Shown: in pieces, positions 36,900 to 48,656 of the stretch
How the letters are laid out: each line of letters starts with the position of its first letter
Numbering within the stretch: the stretch's first letter is position 1
DNA from: Kalaharituber pfeilii
Taxonomy: Eukaryota; Ascomycota; Pezizomycetes; Pezizales; Pezizaceae
Assembly: GCA_015179045.1 (NCBI GenBank)
Contig: WHUZ01000031.1
Span: forward strand, 62,001-126,000
Reading direction: 5' to 3'
DNA: 64,000 nt
Made by a program: the position numbers and the translations under genes
Notes under the pieces: generated by a model
Told to the model about the DNA's origin: nothing
The model's database searches: none
Seen by the model: the letters and a program-made list of their open reading frames with translations, nothing else

Positions 36900-38400
36900 T
36901 GCACAGGATGCTATGATGATAGATATAATAAGTAGCGCTATAGAGATCCTTTGCTTGTGTGCCGCAGACGAGCGTAGCGCTGTAGCTGGTGCTTGCTCCC
37001 GCTGCTCCTTTGTCGCCTTTGGCGCGGGCCTAGATGTCAAGAGAATATATTATTACACGCAGCCGTCGGAGTGGCGTGCGCTGCGAGTAGAATTTGGGAG
37101 ATGTTGCTTGCACTTAAATGCTGGATAGCAGAAAGTGTGAAGCCTTGGAGTGCGGGTTGGAACGAAGCCTCTCAATGTGGTATAGGAGGCAGTATTGGCC
37201 ATGCCGAACCTGTCAATCTGAACTGAAATTAAAGGCCCTGTATATGCCAGCTTGGGTTAATCGCATGCGCAACGCTCTTGCGCCAGACGGTTCGCCCTTC
37301 GGGCCGCGATAGACCGCCCTGCGCTGTGCTGCCCACGTCCTGAAGAACATGGAAGAACCACGCGCTTGAGTTCATGTCGGCGATGGGCCATCGACACTCA
37401 CAATTCGTGCGTCTATAGCTGGCAGGAGCTTCTGCTTCCCACTGCTGCGTCGCCATTAGAAGTGCTACCATGTCGGTCCCAGTACACGTGTGTAACTACA
37501 GGCTACTTCTACATGCAATGAAAAGGGCGTGATTGAGATATGTGTATGTTTGAAGCATGCGCCCAGAACGCAGCCAGGCGCACCAGGCGACGGTGATGGC
37601 AAAAGGCCCACACGAGCGCGGATGCACATCAACGGGCTCGCACTATAGCTGGGTGTACCTGATCCAGCATCCCTCGAGAGCAGAGCAACTCAACCCTGCG
37701 CGCTCTCAGGTTACATGATAGAAATATGTGCCATTCAAGTCCGATAGCACGCGTTTTATCGCAAGGGGACATCTGATACGAATTACTAAGTGCCTACTTC
37801 TGAATGCCGGTAGTTATTGCCACATTGGGGCGCGAGCCATTCAAAAGGCTTTCCAGTGCATGATCGGCCTTAGATCCAAATATTCACAGATCCCCGGCTC
37901 TGGTTTGCTACAATTCCACCGCCAATAACTCACGCGCAGGGCTTGAATATCCCTGTGTATGTATTGTAGCCAGTGCTGAGAGAACAACTGCTTTAGAATT
38001 GTACGGAAATCCCAGGTTTCATATGAGTGTACAGTGCATGTCCTTGGTTGCTGTAGTCGCTTAGCGTAACAGGTGCCAATGTGGTCTGATTCGATGATGA
38101 TAATGCAAAACTTGAACTTGTACTCATTTGAAGGACAGTTATCGCATAAGCATATATGTTGGCCACGAGCACACAGATATGGAATGTCTTTTGTATATGT
38201 TAGCTTTTGATTGCTAGCAATTTGCTTAACAAGATTTTCCGATATTCCGAAGCCTTATAATCCGATTCGAGAAAGCATTCTGGTGATAGCGTGCCAGGGC
38301 CTTCGTGGCGCATACTGACGAAGCCGAATGCAAGTTAGCACTTGAGAATCATCACAACGCGTGCGATGGGAAGGCCAGTATAAGTTACATTGTCTAGTCG
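36900..38400. other. Gene-poor stretch
   Basis: Possible 5' exons of the 36 kb minus-strand gene on the left; otherwise no gene can be supported. Confidence 0.45.
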
Positions 38401-39057
38401 TCAGAGAGAAGCTAATGCTCCTACCTGTGTGTGTTTTGGCTCAGGAGAAAAGCTGTGGTCTTCAAAAATGACCGCGGGAGCAATGATGCCACGTTCGTCT
38501 ATTGTAAGAGCAGTTCCAGGAGACGAGAAGCTACTTGGCAGTCCTTCCCGAGCCCAGAAGTTATAGCAAGGTGGTAGTGCACAAGCAGCAGCAGGCTGTA
38601 CGATCACATGCTGGAGTGAAGTACCCTCCCTACCCTGGGAATACCTGCCCAAACGGACCCGATACTGGTAGTTGTACTCGTACAGTTTCTTACTTGCCAG
38701 TCTTTGAACTTCTGTCGCTGTTCGAAAGGACCTGTGGAAACTCAGCCCTGGATTGGATATCGAGGGAGAAGAATGGTGACCTTTCTCGAGTGGCGACCAA
38801 ACGCTGCTTGTCTCTCCCAGCATCGGGATTGCGACCCCATAGGTGCTCGTTGGAGAGGTGAGGTCCGAACTAGTCCTGTTCAGGTGCTTCAAGCTGCGCT
38901 CTTTCGGAGGCCAAGATCCAAATTGGGTAACTGACCAATTCTTGCAGATACTTAATCTAGATGTGGTACCTATAACTACTACGAGAGCGAGTATATGGAA
39001 TACCTGAAGAGCACGTGCTGGCCGCCCAGTGGCTGTGCGACGCTCGCAGAGAAGCAT
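38401..39057 (-). CDS. Hypothetical open frame, 218 codons
   Basis: Longest frame in a gene-poor region, with a true ATG at 39057 and a stop at 38401. The first 18 codons end in CAG|GTATTCC, a plausible donor; an acceptor TCTGCAAG about 65 nt on would keep the same frame. No domain, signal peptide or repeat is recognisable. Composition (Ser, Pro, His, Arg rich; few long helices) is not strongly protein-like, so it may be chance. Confidence 0.22.
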   Translation of the reverse strand: MLLCERRTATGRPARALQVFHILALVVVIGTTSRLSICKNWSVTQFGSWPPKERSLKHLNRTSSDLTSPTSTYGVAIPMLGETSSVWSPLEKGHHSSPSISNPGLSFHRSFRTATEVQRLASKKLYEYNYQYRVRLGRYSQGREGTSLQHVIVQPAAACALPPCYNFWAREGLPSSFSSPGTALTIDERGIIAPAVIFEDHSFSPEPKHTQVGALASL

Positions 39058-39667
39058 CCAGATGCATCGCGAGTCGAAATCTTGTTACGTTCGTTCTATT
39101 CCATCTCATCTTCGTAGAGTTCACTCAGAGATTCTAGTATGTCCGAAGTGATGCCTACTGCTGATACATTTGATTATCCTGACTATTTAGATTGAAAATG
39201 TGAGAAGCTCCCCTTGTTGACAACCCCTTTTTTAGCGTGGATCCATGGATACCCATGAAGCTAGATGTACAAGTTTTATTGGAAGTCAAGTAAGTACTAG
39301 TACCTGGTGGTTCTGATCTCAGCCACGGATGCAGCAACGTGCAAAGTTGCGATCAGATTTTAGCCTTGGGAATTGCACCCATGACCCCATGTTTTACCGG
39401 TGCTGTCAGCAAATCTGAAGCGAACTGAAAAGCAATAAACCAGGTATAGAGGAGGTAAAATAATTGCTTCCAAAATCCCCGAGATTATTTTCCACAGCCT
39501 TATGAGTTTTAGATCAGTACTGACTGAACTTCATTAGATATATCATGGCTGCAAGCTCCTGTGTTCAGCATGCTCGCTATTGAATTCAACGAATTCCTCA
39601 ATTTATCTTGGGAACTCTACCGCGTCGACACACTCCATCAAGTGTACGTCTGAATCGAGCTTGTGCT
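39058..39667. other. Intergenic
   Basis: No gene seen; contains repeated TACTAG/AAGTAAGT-type words. Confidence 0.45.
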
Positions 39668-40069
39668 ATGAAGCTTATTCTACGTCTCATCCTATCGGTA
39701 CTGTCAAAAATCTTGGTGATTGCTACTTCGCTAGCACGCTTTCCTTCGTGCGCCGAACCATGCCCCCAAAATGAGTACCTTGTTGATGTTTTGAGCAAAA
39801 TAGTAGGAACTCTGTAATACTGCTATCGATACTTTAAGTACACTTATCTAACGGTTTGTCAATTATAGTGTTCTCGAGTAGAAGACTTGGTCTCGGTGGA
39901 TGATTTATCAATAGAGGAACAGCTCAAGATCATGAAATGCGTGTGCACAAATTACCGCTTCATTCGATCAATAGCAGTGTGTCTATTTAAGTTGGTGAGT
40001 ATCCATAAGCAATTAGAATCTTTGAATTTGCTAACCAAATACATCGCAATGCTAAACCACTCTCAGTAG
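39668..40069 (+). CDS. Candidate small secreted cysteine protein, CFEM-like start
   Basis: Three-part model: exon 39668-39802, intron 39803-39868 (GTAGGA..TATAG, with CTAAC branch word), exon 39869-39994, intron 39995-40066 (GTGAGT..CTCAG), stop TAG at 40067. Product 87 residues. Residues 1 to about 22 are a strong signal peptide (MKLILRLILSVLSKILVIAT). Next comes PSCAEPC, which matches the PxCAxxC opening of CFEM domains, then a third Cys after 13 residues, and a CVC pair followed 11 residues later by another Cys. That makes six cysteines. The gap before CVC (22 residues) is longer than in classic CFEM and the last two CFEM cysteines are missing, so it may be a diverged relative, a longer gene with missed exons, or chance. 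Confidence 0.42.
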
Positions 40070-42046
40070 CTCGAGCTGAGAAGGCGCATACGCAGTCTGT
40101 AGCTACTTTACTGATCTCAATTACCCTCCACCTGCAGGTACACTATCCCCCTTTTCTAACGCCTCTTCCTCAGGTATAACTACTGTCTGACCGTGGATCG
40201 TGGTTCATACAAGTGAGGGTACAGAATTTGATGTGTACAGAGGCAGCGCAATATCTGCACATCGACGTTCCAACTTGGGTGGAACTACCAAATGCAATTG
40301 AGGGAGACGAGTTTGGAGACAAGTTTCCGGAGGAATTCATACTGAACGAGTCTACAGCTCCTTCCAATCCGCCAGACAGGACCTCAAGCAGCACAATGGT
40401 GACGCCAACGGTTCGCTATTCTGGGCCCACTGATGTAGCATGTGGGCGCGAAATACTGAGCAAAACCTGGAGTTTATGTACGGCGTTTGGAATTTCTATA
40501 CAGCTTCTAGTAACATGATTGAGGGTCAACTCCCTTTTGTTTTTGTTTTTTTCTTTGTTTTGTTTTTTGTTCTCTTAGAAATAAGGTGTTTAGGAACAAT
40601 TTCTGAATGGTTATCACAAGAGACATTGTATATAGATATCTTGCGGCGTGTTGATTTTTGTTCATATTTTTATGCGACCCCTGATGACAATGATACCAAG
40701 TATTTGAAAATCAATTACGCGGTTGCCTTGAATTTGGAGACGGCACATAAGATAATACCTACCGAATGATGTCAAATAGAATCCGTACACCCTGTTCAAG
40801 TATATTCGTGCCCGTTGCACTCTAAACTGTGACCGTACCTGATCAAGCCCATGGCCATAACCAGCTCAGGTGAGTGAATGCATTTGCTGGACGATGATCT
40901 ACTCACTCATCATATATGATCCTCTTTATCGGCGTACTTAAGGATTTACTGACAACAGTGGGTATCGCGTTAGAGATCTCGCCGTCCACCTCGCTCACCC
41001 CAACTCGGCAGCCCCAACAGCCAAACCTCAATACCCCTGCCACAAAAATTAAGGTTATCGATAATGGTGGCCCCAGAAACCTATGCTACCCCGCCTTCAC
41101 GCTCTTGGCTGACGACATTCGGGCATTTGTGCCAGGGCCTCCAACTGCCCCAGTTTATGCAGGTCCAGGGACCAACATCGCAGCAAAATCTCTAACCTTA
41201 AGTATACCTATGCACCCTAAATTCAACTTGGTCTTCCGCACCTTGGATCTTCCTCTTTTGGGGCAACAGGAAATTTTGAAGAAAATAAAAAAGGCCTATT
41301 CGGATACAACCTAGCCAAACCGTGTCCTGATGAAAACCAATCCCAGTTTCCCAGAAACTTCAGCGAATCATTGCAAAACCTAAAGGTGAAAAAATCTTCC
41401 CAATAAGCACCAACCTTCCGCAATTAATACAAAAATCCAATTTAAGTAGCTACAGACCAGAGTCCCAAGCCCTTTGAGGGCGCCCACCTGAATGAAATAT
41501 CCAAAGTGAACTTCCAGTATACCTGAAAAAGGCACCCATCCCAATCCCCCTTGATTGAAGATGTACAAACAAGGGAATGAACGCCGCTATACTCAGACAT
41601 TTATGTTATAAACATAGCCAAATGCCAAAGAATGAAGAGAAGACAGCCACAAAAGCATAAGATATAAACCAAAACAAGATCCATGTTACGCCTAAGGTAT
41701 TCATGCCTGTAGTACCGTAAAGCCCCTCTTTCATGTTTCCTTGCAAATCATTCTAGACAAGTGTAGAAGGTCCGCCAATCCCATCACCAGAAAGCAAAAG
41801 TAAGGATAAAATGAAGCAGCAAAAAAAGATTCAGATACACACCGTTCAAATCATTTACAAATATCATTGCAAACAAATGCTTCTTTTGTCATCAAATCGT
41901 GAAAAAAAAATCATAAATCGTGAGCTATACGAATGGGCAGGATGTGCTAAATATCGAGCGCAAAGCGAGTGCTGCGAAGAGAGCGTATACCAAGAATAAC
42001 ATTAGAAGCGGATACTGTGGTATCGCGAGAAATGTTCCAGATGCCG
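40070..42046. other. Gene-poor stretch
   Basis: Only short frames (the longest, 40916-41314, 132 codons, Pro/Thr-rich without family signature). 40540-40580 is a TTTG/TTTT-rich run. No gene supported. Confidence 0.45.
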
Positions 42047-43228
42047 TCAGGTAGCTGTAGTTTCCACGGCACAAGGTGGTCCAGTTTTGGGAGAGCCAGT
42101 AGGTGACCCATTAGGTGTTCCAAGCTTGAAATTTGGATTGAAAACATAGCTAATTCCAGCTTGTGCTCTCGGTTGAACACACCGCGTGGGTTGTGTTTTC
42201 CCCGTAGATAGTCCATTATCCTCCAGAGGTAGATACTGCACGTAGAAAGGATGCCCAGCGAGCCCAGGGTGAATATTTTCAAGTTGACTCAATTGAACAG
42301 GGTCGTTGGGATATTGTTTATCATGTTGGAACAGTAGTGAGCGCCGAACTGCTCGTTGTAACATCTCGGGCGTCGCAGTAGGATTCATGACCAGCTGGTT
42401 TGGAGTTGGGTAGAAAGTCGCGCAAGAAGCACGACTACTAGCATCGCCCTGTAAAGCTAATCCAGGCTCTGAAACTATTGGCCCTGTGTGCTGACTACGT
42501 AACATTGGCTCCGAATAAAGAGATCTGATGTCAGGAATATATATGCGAGTGTAGGTCTCTGAAGCAGGGTCCAATTTCATGCTCTCGACGCCTTTTCCTG
42601 ACGCTCCATCTGGAACACTTCGCCCAGGGCACTCGGACATATTGCTTTTAAGGATCTTGTCGGTAGTGATTTGGGTAGACGCAGTTGTTGAACTCCATGC
42701 TTTGTCAAACGAATAAGGTGACTCCGTCTTGTGCAAGCCAATGTCGGATATTTTGTCCATATCAACAGCTGTATTTCTTGAAGGTTGAGGTGGCAGGAAG
42801 TTTCTCAAGGTACAAACAAAAGTGAAAAAGATAGCCTGAAAAGTTATAGAGATAACCCACAGGATAATCCCAGTGACAAAAACCGGGGTTGCAGGCAGTT
42901 GCAAGACCATGGGTGGCAGAACTTCTAGGTTCATATTAATGTAACCAATTGTAAGTAGCGAGAATATGCATGAAATGCCAGCATTGATAATGGCAATCCA
43001 CCCGAGTGCATCCGAAAATGTATGTGGGAATACAGTGATCACTGCAGTAAAACAGAGTACGACTATACCGCACCCTGCTTCTATCAAAATGAGCACAGTG
43101 GCGTCTGATCCAGAATTAGCTATGCTGGTACCAAATGCGAGTGTTGCAGCTGTCGCAAGAGCGGTGAAGAATGTTGTCATGCCCCCAATTATCAGGGCAG
43201 GTCTGGCGGGATAATTTGCTGCAGCCAT
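42047..43228 (-). CDS. Four-pass membrane protein with long cytosolic tail, uncharacterised
   Basis: Single-exon gene. ATG read from 43228 (MAAANYPARP) is the first ATG of the frame; the upstream continuation is a CA/GT-rich leader. Four hydrophobic spans are visible: about residues 11-33 (ALIIGGMTTFFTALATAATL), 43-66 (VLILIEAGCGIVVLCFTAVI), 73-94 (GWIAIINAGISCIFSLLTIG) and 108-137 (VFVTGIILWVISITFQAIFF). The remaining 250 residues are hydrophilic, Ser/Thr/Pro-rich and likely cytosolic, ending GPPCAVETTAT-stop. The topology recalls fungal MARVEL-like or SUR7-like small membrane proteins, but no diagnostic motif is visible. Complete at about 394 residues. Confidence 0.72.
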   Translation of the reverse strand: MAAANYPARPALIIGGMTTFFTALATAATLAFGTSIANSGSDATVLILIEAGCGIVVLCFTAVITVFPHTFSDALGWIAIINAGISCIFSLLTIGYINMNLEVLPPMVLQLPATPVFVTGIILWVISITFQAIFFTFVCTLRNFLPPQPSRNTAVDMDKISDIGLHKTESPYSFDKAWSSTTASTQITTDKILKSNMSECPGRSVPDGASGKGVESMKLDPASETYTRIYIPDIRSLYSEPMLRSQHTGPIVSEPGLALQGDASSRASCATFYPTPNQLVMNPTATPEMLQRAVRRSLLFQHDKQYPNDPVQLSQLENIHPGLAGHPFYVQYLPLEDNGLSTGKTQPTRCVQPRAQAGISYVFNPNFKLGTPNGSPTGSPKTGPPCAVETTAT

Positions 43229-46200
43229 TTTTAACAAGAGTTGGCTCTCCTCTGAAGGATGAGCAGGTAGCAAAATGGGTACCTGCAGAAGTGTTTGGAG
43301 GCTCGGGGTACTATTTTCTTTTGAAGTTGTAAGTTGTAAGTCCAAAAGACCAGGAGAGGAATTATGGCTGAAAGAGAAGTGCAGGTACAGTCGCTCAGGC
43401 AGTGTGTGTGGTTTTGTGAGTGGTTGTGTGGTTTTGTGGGTTTTGTGCGTGTGGGCATGTGTATGTGGGTGCAATGTGCGTGTGAGCGCCTGGGTGGGCA
43501 GTAGTGAGGTATGATGTGCCTAAGTACTTGTACCTCTTCTACTTCCTGCTGTACCATACATATACATGCACGTGCGGCACAGAGGCAGGATTCAGCCTTT
43601 CCAAGAGCCCGTTTGAGTTCGAACGGACGGACACTACTTTATCTTCACAGACGAGGTGAATATCACAGAGAAAGAATTCAGAGAAGCGATTGCCGTGGTG
43701 CGAGACACGCCTGGCCAGTGCTGGGGCAGGAAGAGCGTTGGAAGTGGTTGAGAAAACCAACAGCATCAGAAACCTTATATCAAGTTTACAGAACCAAATC
43801 AGGAAGTATGCGCTTTTAGATATGTACTTTATATATCCCTCTTAATATGCCACAAGTTGTCTCATGCCATCTACAAGTATATGATCGATCGTCAAATGCA
43901 ACATTCATCAACCACTCTATACACACTACAGTCAGCCACTGTCTCATTTTCAGCAATAGCATTACGATAGTCGGGTTCCATAAGCCTCTGTAGAGGCATT
44001 GCTCAGGGAGGAGAGCAGTGCATTACGACCATGCAAGCTTCGAACTGAGGCGCAGGCAGGTGGGTTAACGAACATTGAAACTAACATGCTGCGACACTAG
44101 TGCCAGCTATTGGATATAAGGAACCTTGAACAAACAGACGTTGAAGGAAGGGCTCAGGGTATTTTCATTATCAACTGTCCATGTGTCCTTACAAAGAAGA
44201 GGCTGTTGTTCGGCCAGGTTCTTTCACATTACAACCACACAATAAGCTAAACAGTGTCGAACCATAACTACTACATACGTATGATAACGGATGCATTGCG
44301 CCGAATCTCAAGTCTTCTCCGTGAATCTATATATGTTACTCGATAATTTTTGAAAATTAGGTATAGGCATGTCCGATCACTCTACGTCAGAAAAATGGAG
44401 CCATCACCGCCAACAGTACTCTAAGCAACAAATGCATGGAACTTCTCTCTCTCTAGCCCTTAGCTAATAGTGCAAGGTACGTACTGCATCGGCGCCACTA
44501 AATGTTCCCAATCCTTTCAACTCAAACTGGCGAGATACAAACTAACATCTTCAGGCTGACGAATGATGGGGGTGAGTGTGCAATTAAACAACAAAGCATG
44601 CAATTTGGTGAAGTTATATGCCTGGCCTCGCAGCGTGGTTTATTCGAGTGGGAGAGGAAGCGCATCCAGCTATTCCTGGAGCCTTCCACACGATTTTGGA
44701 GTTGTGCAGAGACCTCCTCGCTGCCCAAGTCAGAGAACCAGATACAAAGATGGCTTATTAATCGGGTGCCTAGTTCATTTGGCGACACGGCGGTTTGTTT
44801 ACAACAACAGTGACAATATTAAGTGTACAGTACAAGAAATCAATATAATAGTGATGAGAGGGCCTTGGGCAGCGGAGAGGTTAATGTGCAACCCGGCTGC
44901 TGGCAAGGTAGACACCAGTTTTGCAGGTGCACTCGTGCCCAGTATTGCATGAAACCCGAAGGGGTCAAAGATTGAAAATTCAAATCATCGTTTGTGAATA
45001 TGATTCCTCAGTAGTAGTATTTTGGATTCCACGTCCGTTCTCCTGCGTATTACGATACATCATGTTGGGTAGATTGATCCTGTTCTACACGCACTATAGC
45101 ATTGCCTTTGAACCACCAAATGACCTGATTCCATACTTTGATGCCTAAATCAAGCTCCTGTAGAGGAATTGGCGGGGTCTAAAACTTTACTCCTATGTAA
45201 CCTGGGTTGGTTAGACCCTGCTCCCGACACAATCAAATTGCAATCCCTACATAGGTGCAGATCCGCATGGGTCTCACCTACATCCGTAACGAAGTTCTAG
45301 AACAACTATTGCATACTACGCTGTACTCTACATAGACATTCTCAAAATTTCAACTTCTAGGTACTTTCAAGAATCTGGGCTCGGCACGTGACCTAGGCTT
45401 TGCCCTGTGGGGGTGGTGTCACCAGGCTAGCTCCGCAAACTGTATACGAGATGTCAAGTTCAGTCAGTGTGCCACAGCGTTGAAATTTGAAGTCAGGTGG
45501 CTGCTGCTGTTGATCATCATGTGCCTCAGCTTATGTAGCACCTTTGAATATCTCCTGCTACATTATGTACTATGGAGATTTGTGTTCGGCTTATAGCAAT
45601 TGATATTATGAAGAGCATTTCCCGGCCGACTATCCCCGCCAACTGTCTCTTTCGGAAGCGAAACGGGATCGAGGCTCATCTCTAGGTCAATAGCCCCTGC
45701 AGAGTATTGCTTCCAGCATCGACACTCTGGCCTGCTGCTCTTACTGTTATCAGCCTTCTGTGGCTAAGCCAGAACTGTATTGAAGGCGGCCTTGTCATTC
45801 TCAGATTGTGAAGCCTCAGGCAACAATACGAAACATATTCTCAAGCCGAAGCATCCCAACACCTGCTCAACTCTCGGTTCGCTAAGTGAAAGATACATCC
45901 TCACAACAGGTAGCTGGCTAGGCGCTGAGGAGGGTGCGTCAGCTCTGATTATTTAGACTAGCAATTTAAATTCTTGTGCTCGAATCCCCCCAAAGCGGAT
46001 GACCCTATGCATAGTCTTGTTGCTCACGCTAAGAGACTAAGGTCGTGCACAGTCAGCAGCAACCTGCCCTTGAAACTGTTTCGCCACGACATATTCGCTG
46101 TTACCTTGTCCGACATCTCCAAGTCGCTCGCACTCTACTTCCTGTACCACCCCACTCCCCTCCCCCACCTTCCATCATCTTCACACTTAACAACGCCTGA

Positions 46201-46247
46201 AGGCATCCCCCAGTTCCACCCCGTTTCAACTAGTTTAGTTATTCTCG
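43229..46247. other. Intergenic, 3 kb
   Basis: The left part (43385-43490) is a GT-rich simple-sequence leader of the membrane-protein gene. No gene in the rest; the 3' end carries the RAD23 promoter, with CCCCTCCCCCACC at about 46155. Confidence 0.5.
43385..43490 (+). repeat. GT-rich simple sequence
   Basis: Imperfect GTGTG/GGTTTTGTG repeats on the plus strand in the 5' leader region of the four-pass membrane protein (its coding strand is CA-rich). Confidence 0.75.
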
Positions 46248-47756
46248 ATGAAGCTCACGTTCAAGGTACGCCGCTCTGAATCGGTCATGGGTCTCTTGGT
46301 AAAACAACTAACACCATTTCAGGACCTCAAGCAGCAGAAATTCTTCATTGAGGCGGAACCGTCGGAAACGGTAGGTATCATAAAACGTCCTACAAACTAG
46401 TACCACATTTTGATGACATAGGCAGATAGCCGCTCTCAAGGAGAAGATAGCTGCAGAGAAGGGATGGGAAGTTGCACAGCAAAAGCTCATCTATTCAGGG
46501 AAGTAGTAACTTTGCAGATACAGTGAAAGTTATCGTGCTAACGTACTTGATTATATACAGGAAAAATTTTACAAGACCAGAACACCATTCAGTCTTACAA
46601 TATTGAAGAGAAGGGCTTCATCGTATGCATGATCTCCAAGGTTCGTTCCTTGCTGCTTATTAATCGATAAAAATATGATGCTAAAATCCAAACCAGCCGA
46701 AAGCTCCCCCCACCGCCACCACCACCACCACCACTGAAACATCTGGACCTTCTGTCTCAACTCCAAAAAAAACTGTTCCATCTACACCTGCCCAGCAAGC
46801 TGCATCTGTTTCTACACCGTCAGCCCCAGTTGCTGCTTCATCTAGGCCGCAAAATGTTCTTGCTACTCCATCACCTGTCGGTACCGGTCCTACGGCTACT
46901 GCGCTTGAGGCAACCAGTTTTAATGACCCATCTGCGCTAGCTATGGGTGCGCAGCGTGAAGAAGCGATCCATCACATGTTGGAGATGGGTTATGACCGTG
47001 AGAGTGTGGATCGTGCAATGAGAGCCGCATTCTATAACCCTGACAGAGCCGTTGAATACCTCCTCACGGTGCGCCAATTTCATCAATAGAGTGCTATAAC
47101 TCCAGCTAATGTATTATTGCTGTAGGGTATCCCGGAGCACTTACAACAAGAACATCGACAACCAGCTCGTCCAGCGGCACCCCCACAACCAGCCGCTAAT
47201 CCTACTGCTTCGCCCCCGGCGGCAGCTGAAGGGGAAAATATCAATCTTTTTGAAGCTGCAGCAAACGCTGCCCGACAGAGACAACAAGGTGCGGGCGCTG
47301 GTGCTGCCAACAGACTTGGCAATCTCGAATTCCTCCGGAATAACCCCCAGTTCCAGCAACTGCGCCAAGTCGTGCAACAACAACCACAGATGCTTGAACC
47401 AATCTTGCAGCAAGTCAGCCAAGGAAATCCTGGTCTCGCAGCATTGATAAATGAAAATCAAGAGGCGTTCTTACAGCTACTTGGCGAGAGTTCTGACGGC
47501 GATGATGACGGACCAGGTGGAGCTTTACCCCCGGGAACTCAGCAAATCGTTGTAACCGAAGAAGAGAGGCAAGCCATTGAGAGGGTAAGTACTTTGCTCT
47601 CTAACAGCTATAGTCAGTACACGCTAACTCTTTTCTTAGTTGTGCCTCCTTGGATTTGAACGGGACCTGGTGATCCAGGCATATTTCGCCTGTGATAAGA
47701 ACGAAGAACTCGCTGCAAATTTCCTCTTCGATCAACCGGATGACGATGATAACTGA
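46248..47756 (+). CDS. RAD23: UV excision-repair / proteasome shuttle protein RAD23
   Basis: Ubiquitin receptor that partners Rad4/XPC in nucleotide excision repair and delivers ubiquitylated proteins to the proteasome. ATG 46248 (MKLTFK); intron 46266-46320, then [36 protein letters not shown] and [20 protein letters not shown] form the ubiquitin-like domain. A Thr/Pro/Ala linker follows, then UBA1 ([35 protein letters not shown]). After that comes the XPC-binding STI1-like segment ([31 protein letters not shown]), then a C-terminal UBA2 ([37 protein letters not shown]) ending at 47756. About 380 residues, complete in layout. The third exon junction (46503/46561) is out of frame by one base as written; see findings. 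Confidence 0.93.
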
Positions 47757-48656
47757 GTTATGGGGGTCAGTTGGATTGTACGGATGCGAAGTAATTGATG
47801 AAAGAGTTATCGGTTTTCATGAAAAACTGGGCAATGCAACCAGACTGATGAAAGAAAAAATAATATATATAACTTCATGAAATTGTCACAGCGTGAGGCT
47901 TCAGAGTGCAATCTTGAACTTCGTGTCGGTTATTCTTACAGGGTTTCACGAAGGAGTGAAGGATGGACAAAGATCTGAGAGGGCTCCAAGATGTCATCCA
48001 CTATACGTCCACTTCTATCATCTCTCTATTTATCGCTTTATCACTTTTTTATTTTCTTTAGCTATTTTTCCTCGCCTGTTGTATTTCTTTCTTTGTGTTT
48101 TGTTTCTTCATGATTTTTCATAACCGTGTTACATTTATTCTGCTTCGGTTTCATTGCTTCTTGTGAACTTCGTGTATAGCCTTGTAGTATCGTGAATGGG
48201 TCTCCTTTTTGTTGTAAACAAAAGAAACAGGTATCAGGTCCTCGGCTGAGTCATATTTTTCTGTCATTGTGATGATAAATAGACTCACTATGAGTCTATG
48301 GTAGTAAATGTGGAGCAAACTCTGACAAATCCATCTTTGCCCATTGTAGCGGCCCCAAGCTGTATATAATGCTGGAAATGTAAGCAGCAAATTCAGGGTT
48401 ATAACTGTTGTAACAAAGATAACACCTGGATAATCGTGACTTTACCTTGGTCAGCGCCTGACTCTTTGCAAGTTTTGCCAAGAAACGGTACCTTCACAGA
48501 GAATTATACACTTACTAAGAACTCCAATCTTACGAAAACATTTTTTGAAGAAGCTTGGACTTATCTACAAACTTACTCTCACATTCCTTGGGCCGTGCCT
48601 ACACCTCAGATATAGCGGTCGACAATCGACGAGTTGCCTAGTATTTGAACAAGATC
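47757..48656. other. Intergenic (RAD23 3' flank, eIF6 promoter)
   Basis: T-rich RAD23 3' UTR up to about 48160, then the eIF6 promoter side. No gene seen. Confidence 0.5.

Noticed and set aside
40400..40430. GGTTCGCTATTC..GG.CCCA shared with 54030-54055
   Set aside because: A 12-mer exact match is expected by chance many times in 64 kb; flanks do not match, so no dispersed repeat is claimed.
22373..42046. Secondary-metabolite or defence gene cluster
   Set aside because: No PKS, NRPS, terpene, P450, transporter, NLR or HET-domain signature was found anywhere in the window.
44502..44952. Overlapping frames of 103 and 129 codons
   Set aside because: No signature, mutually overlapping, no splice structure; treated as chance.
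45970..45995. GTGCTCGAATCCCC, resembling a tRNA B box
   Set aside because: No A box or cloverleaf could be folded around it.
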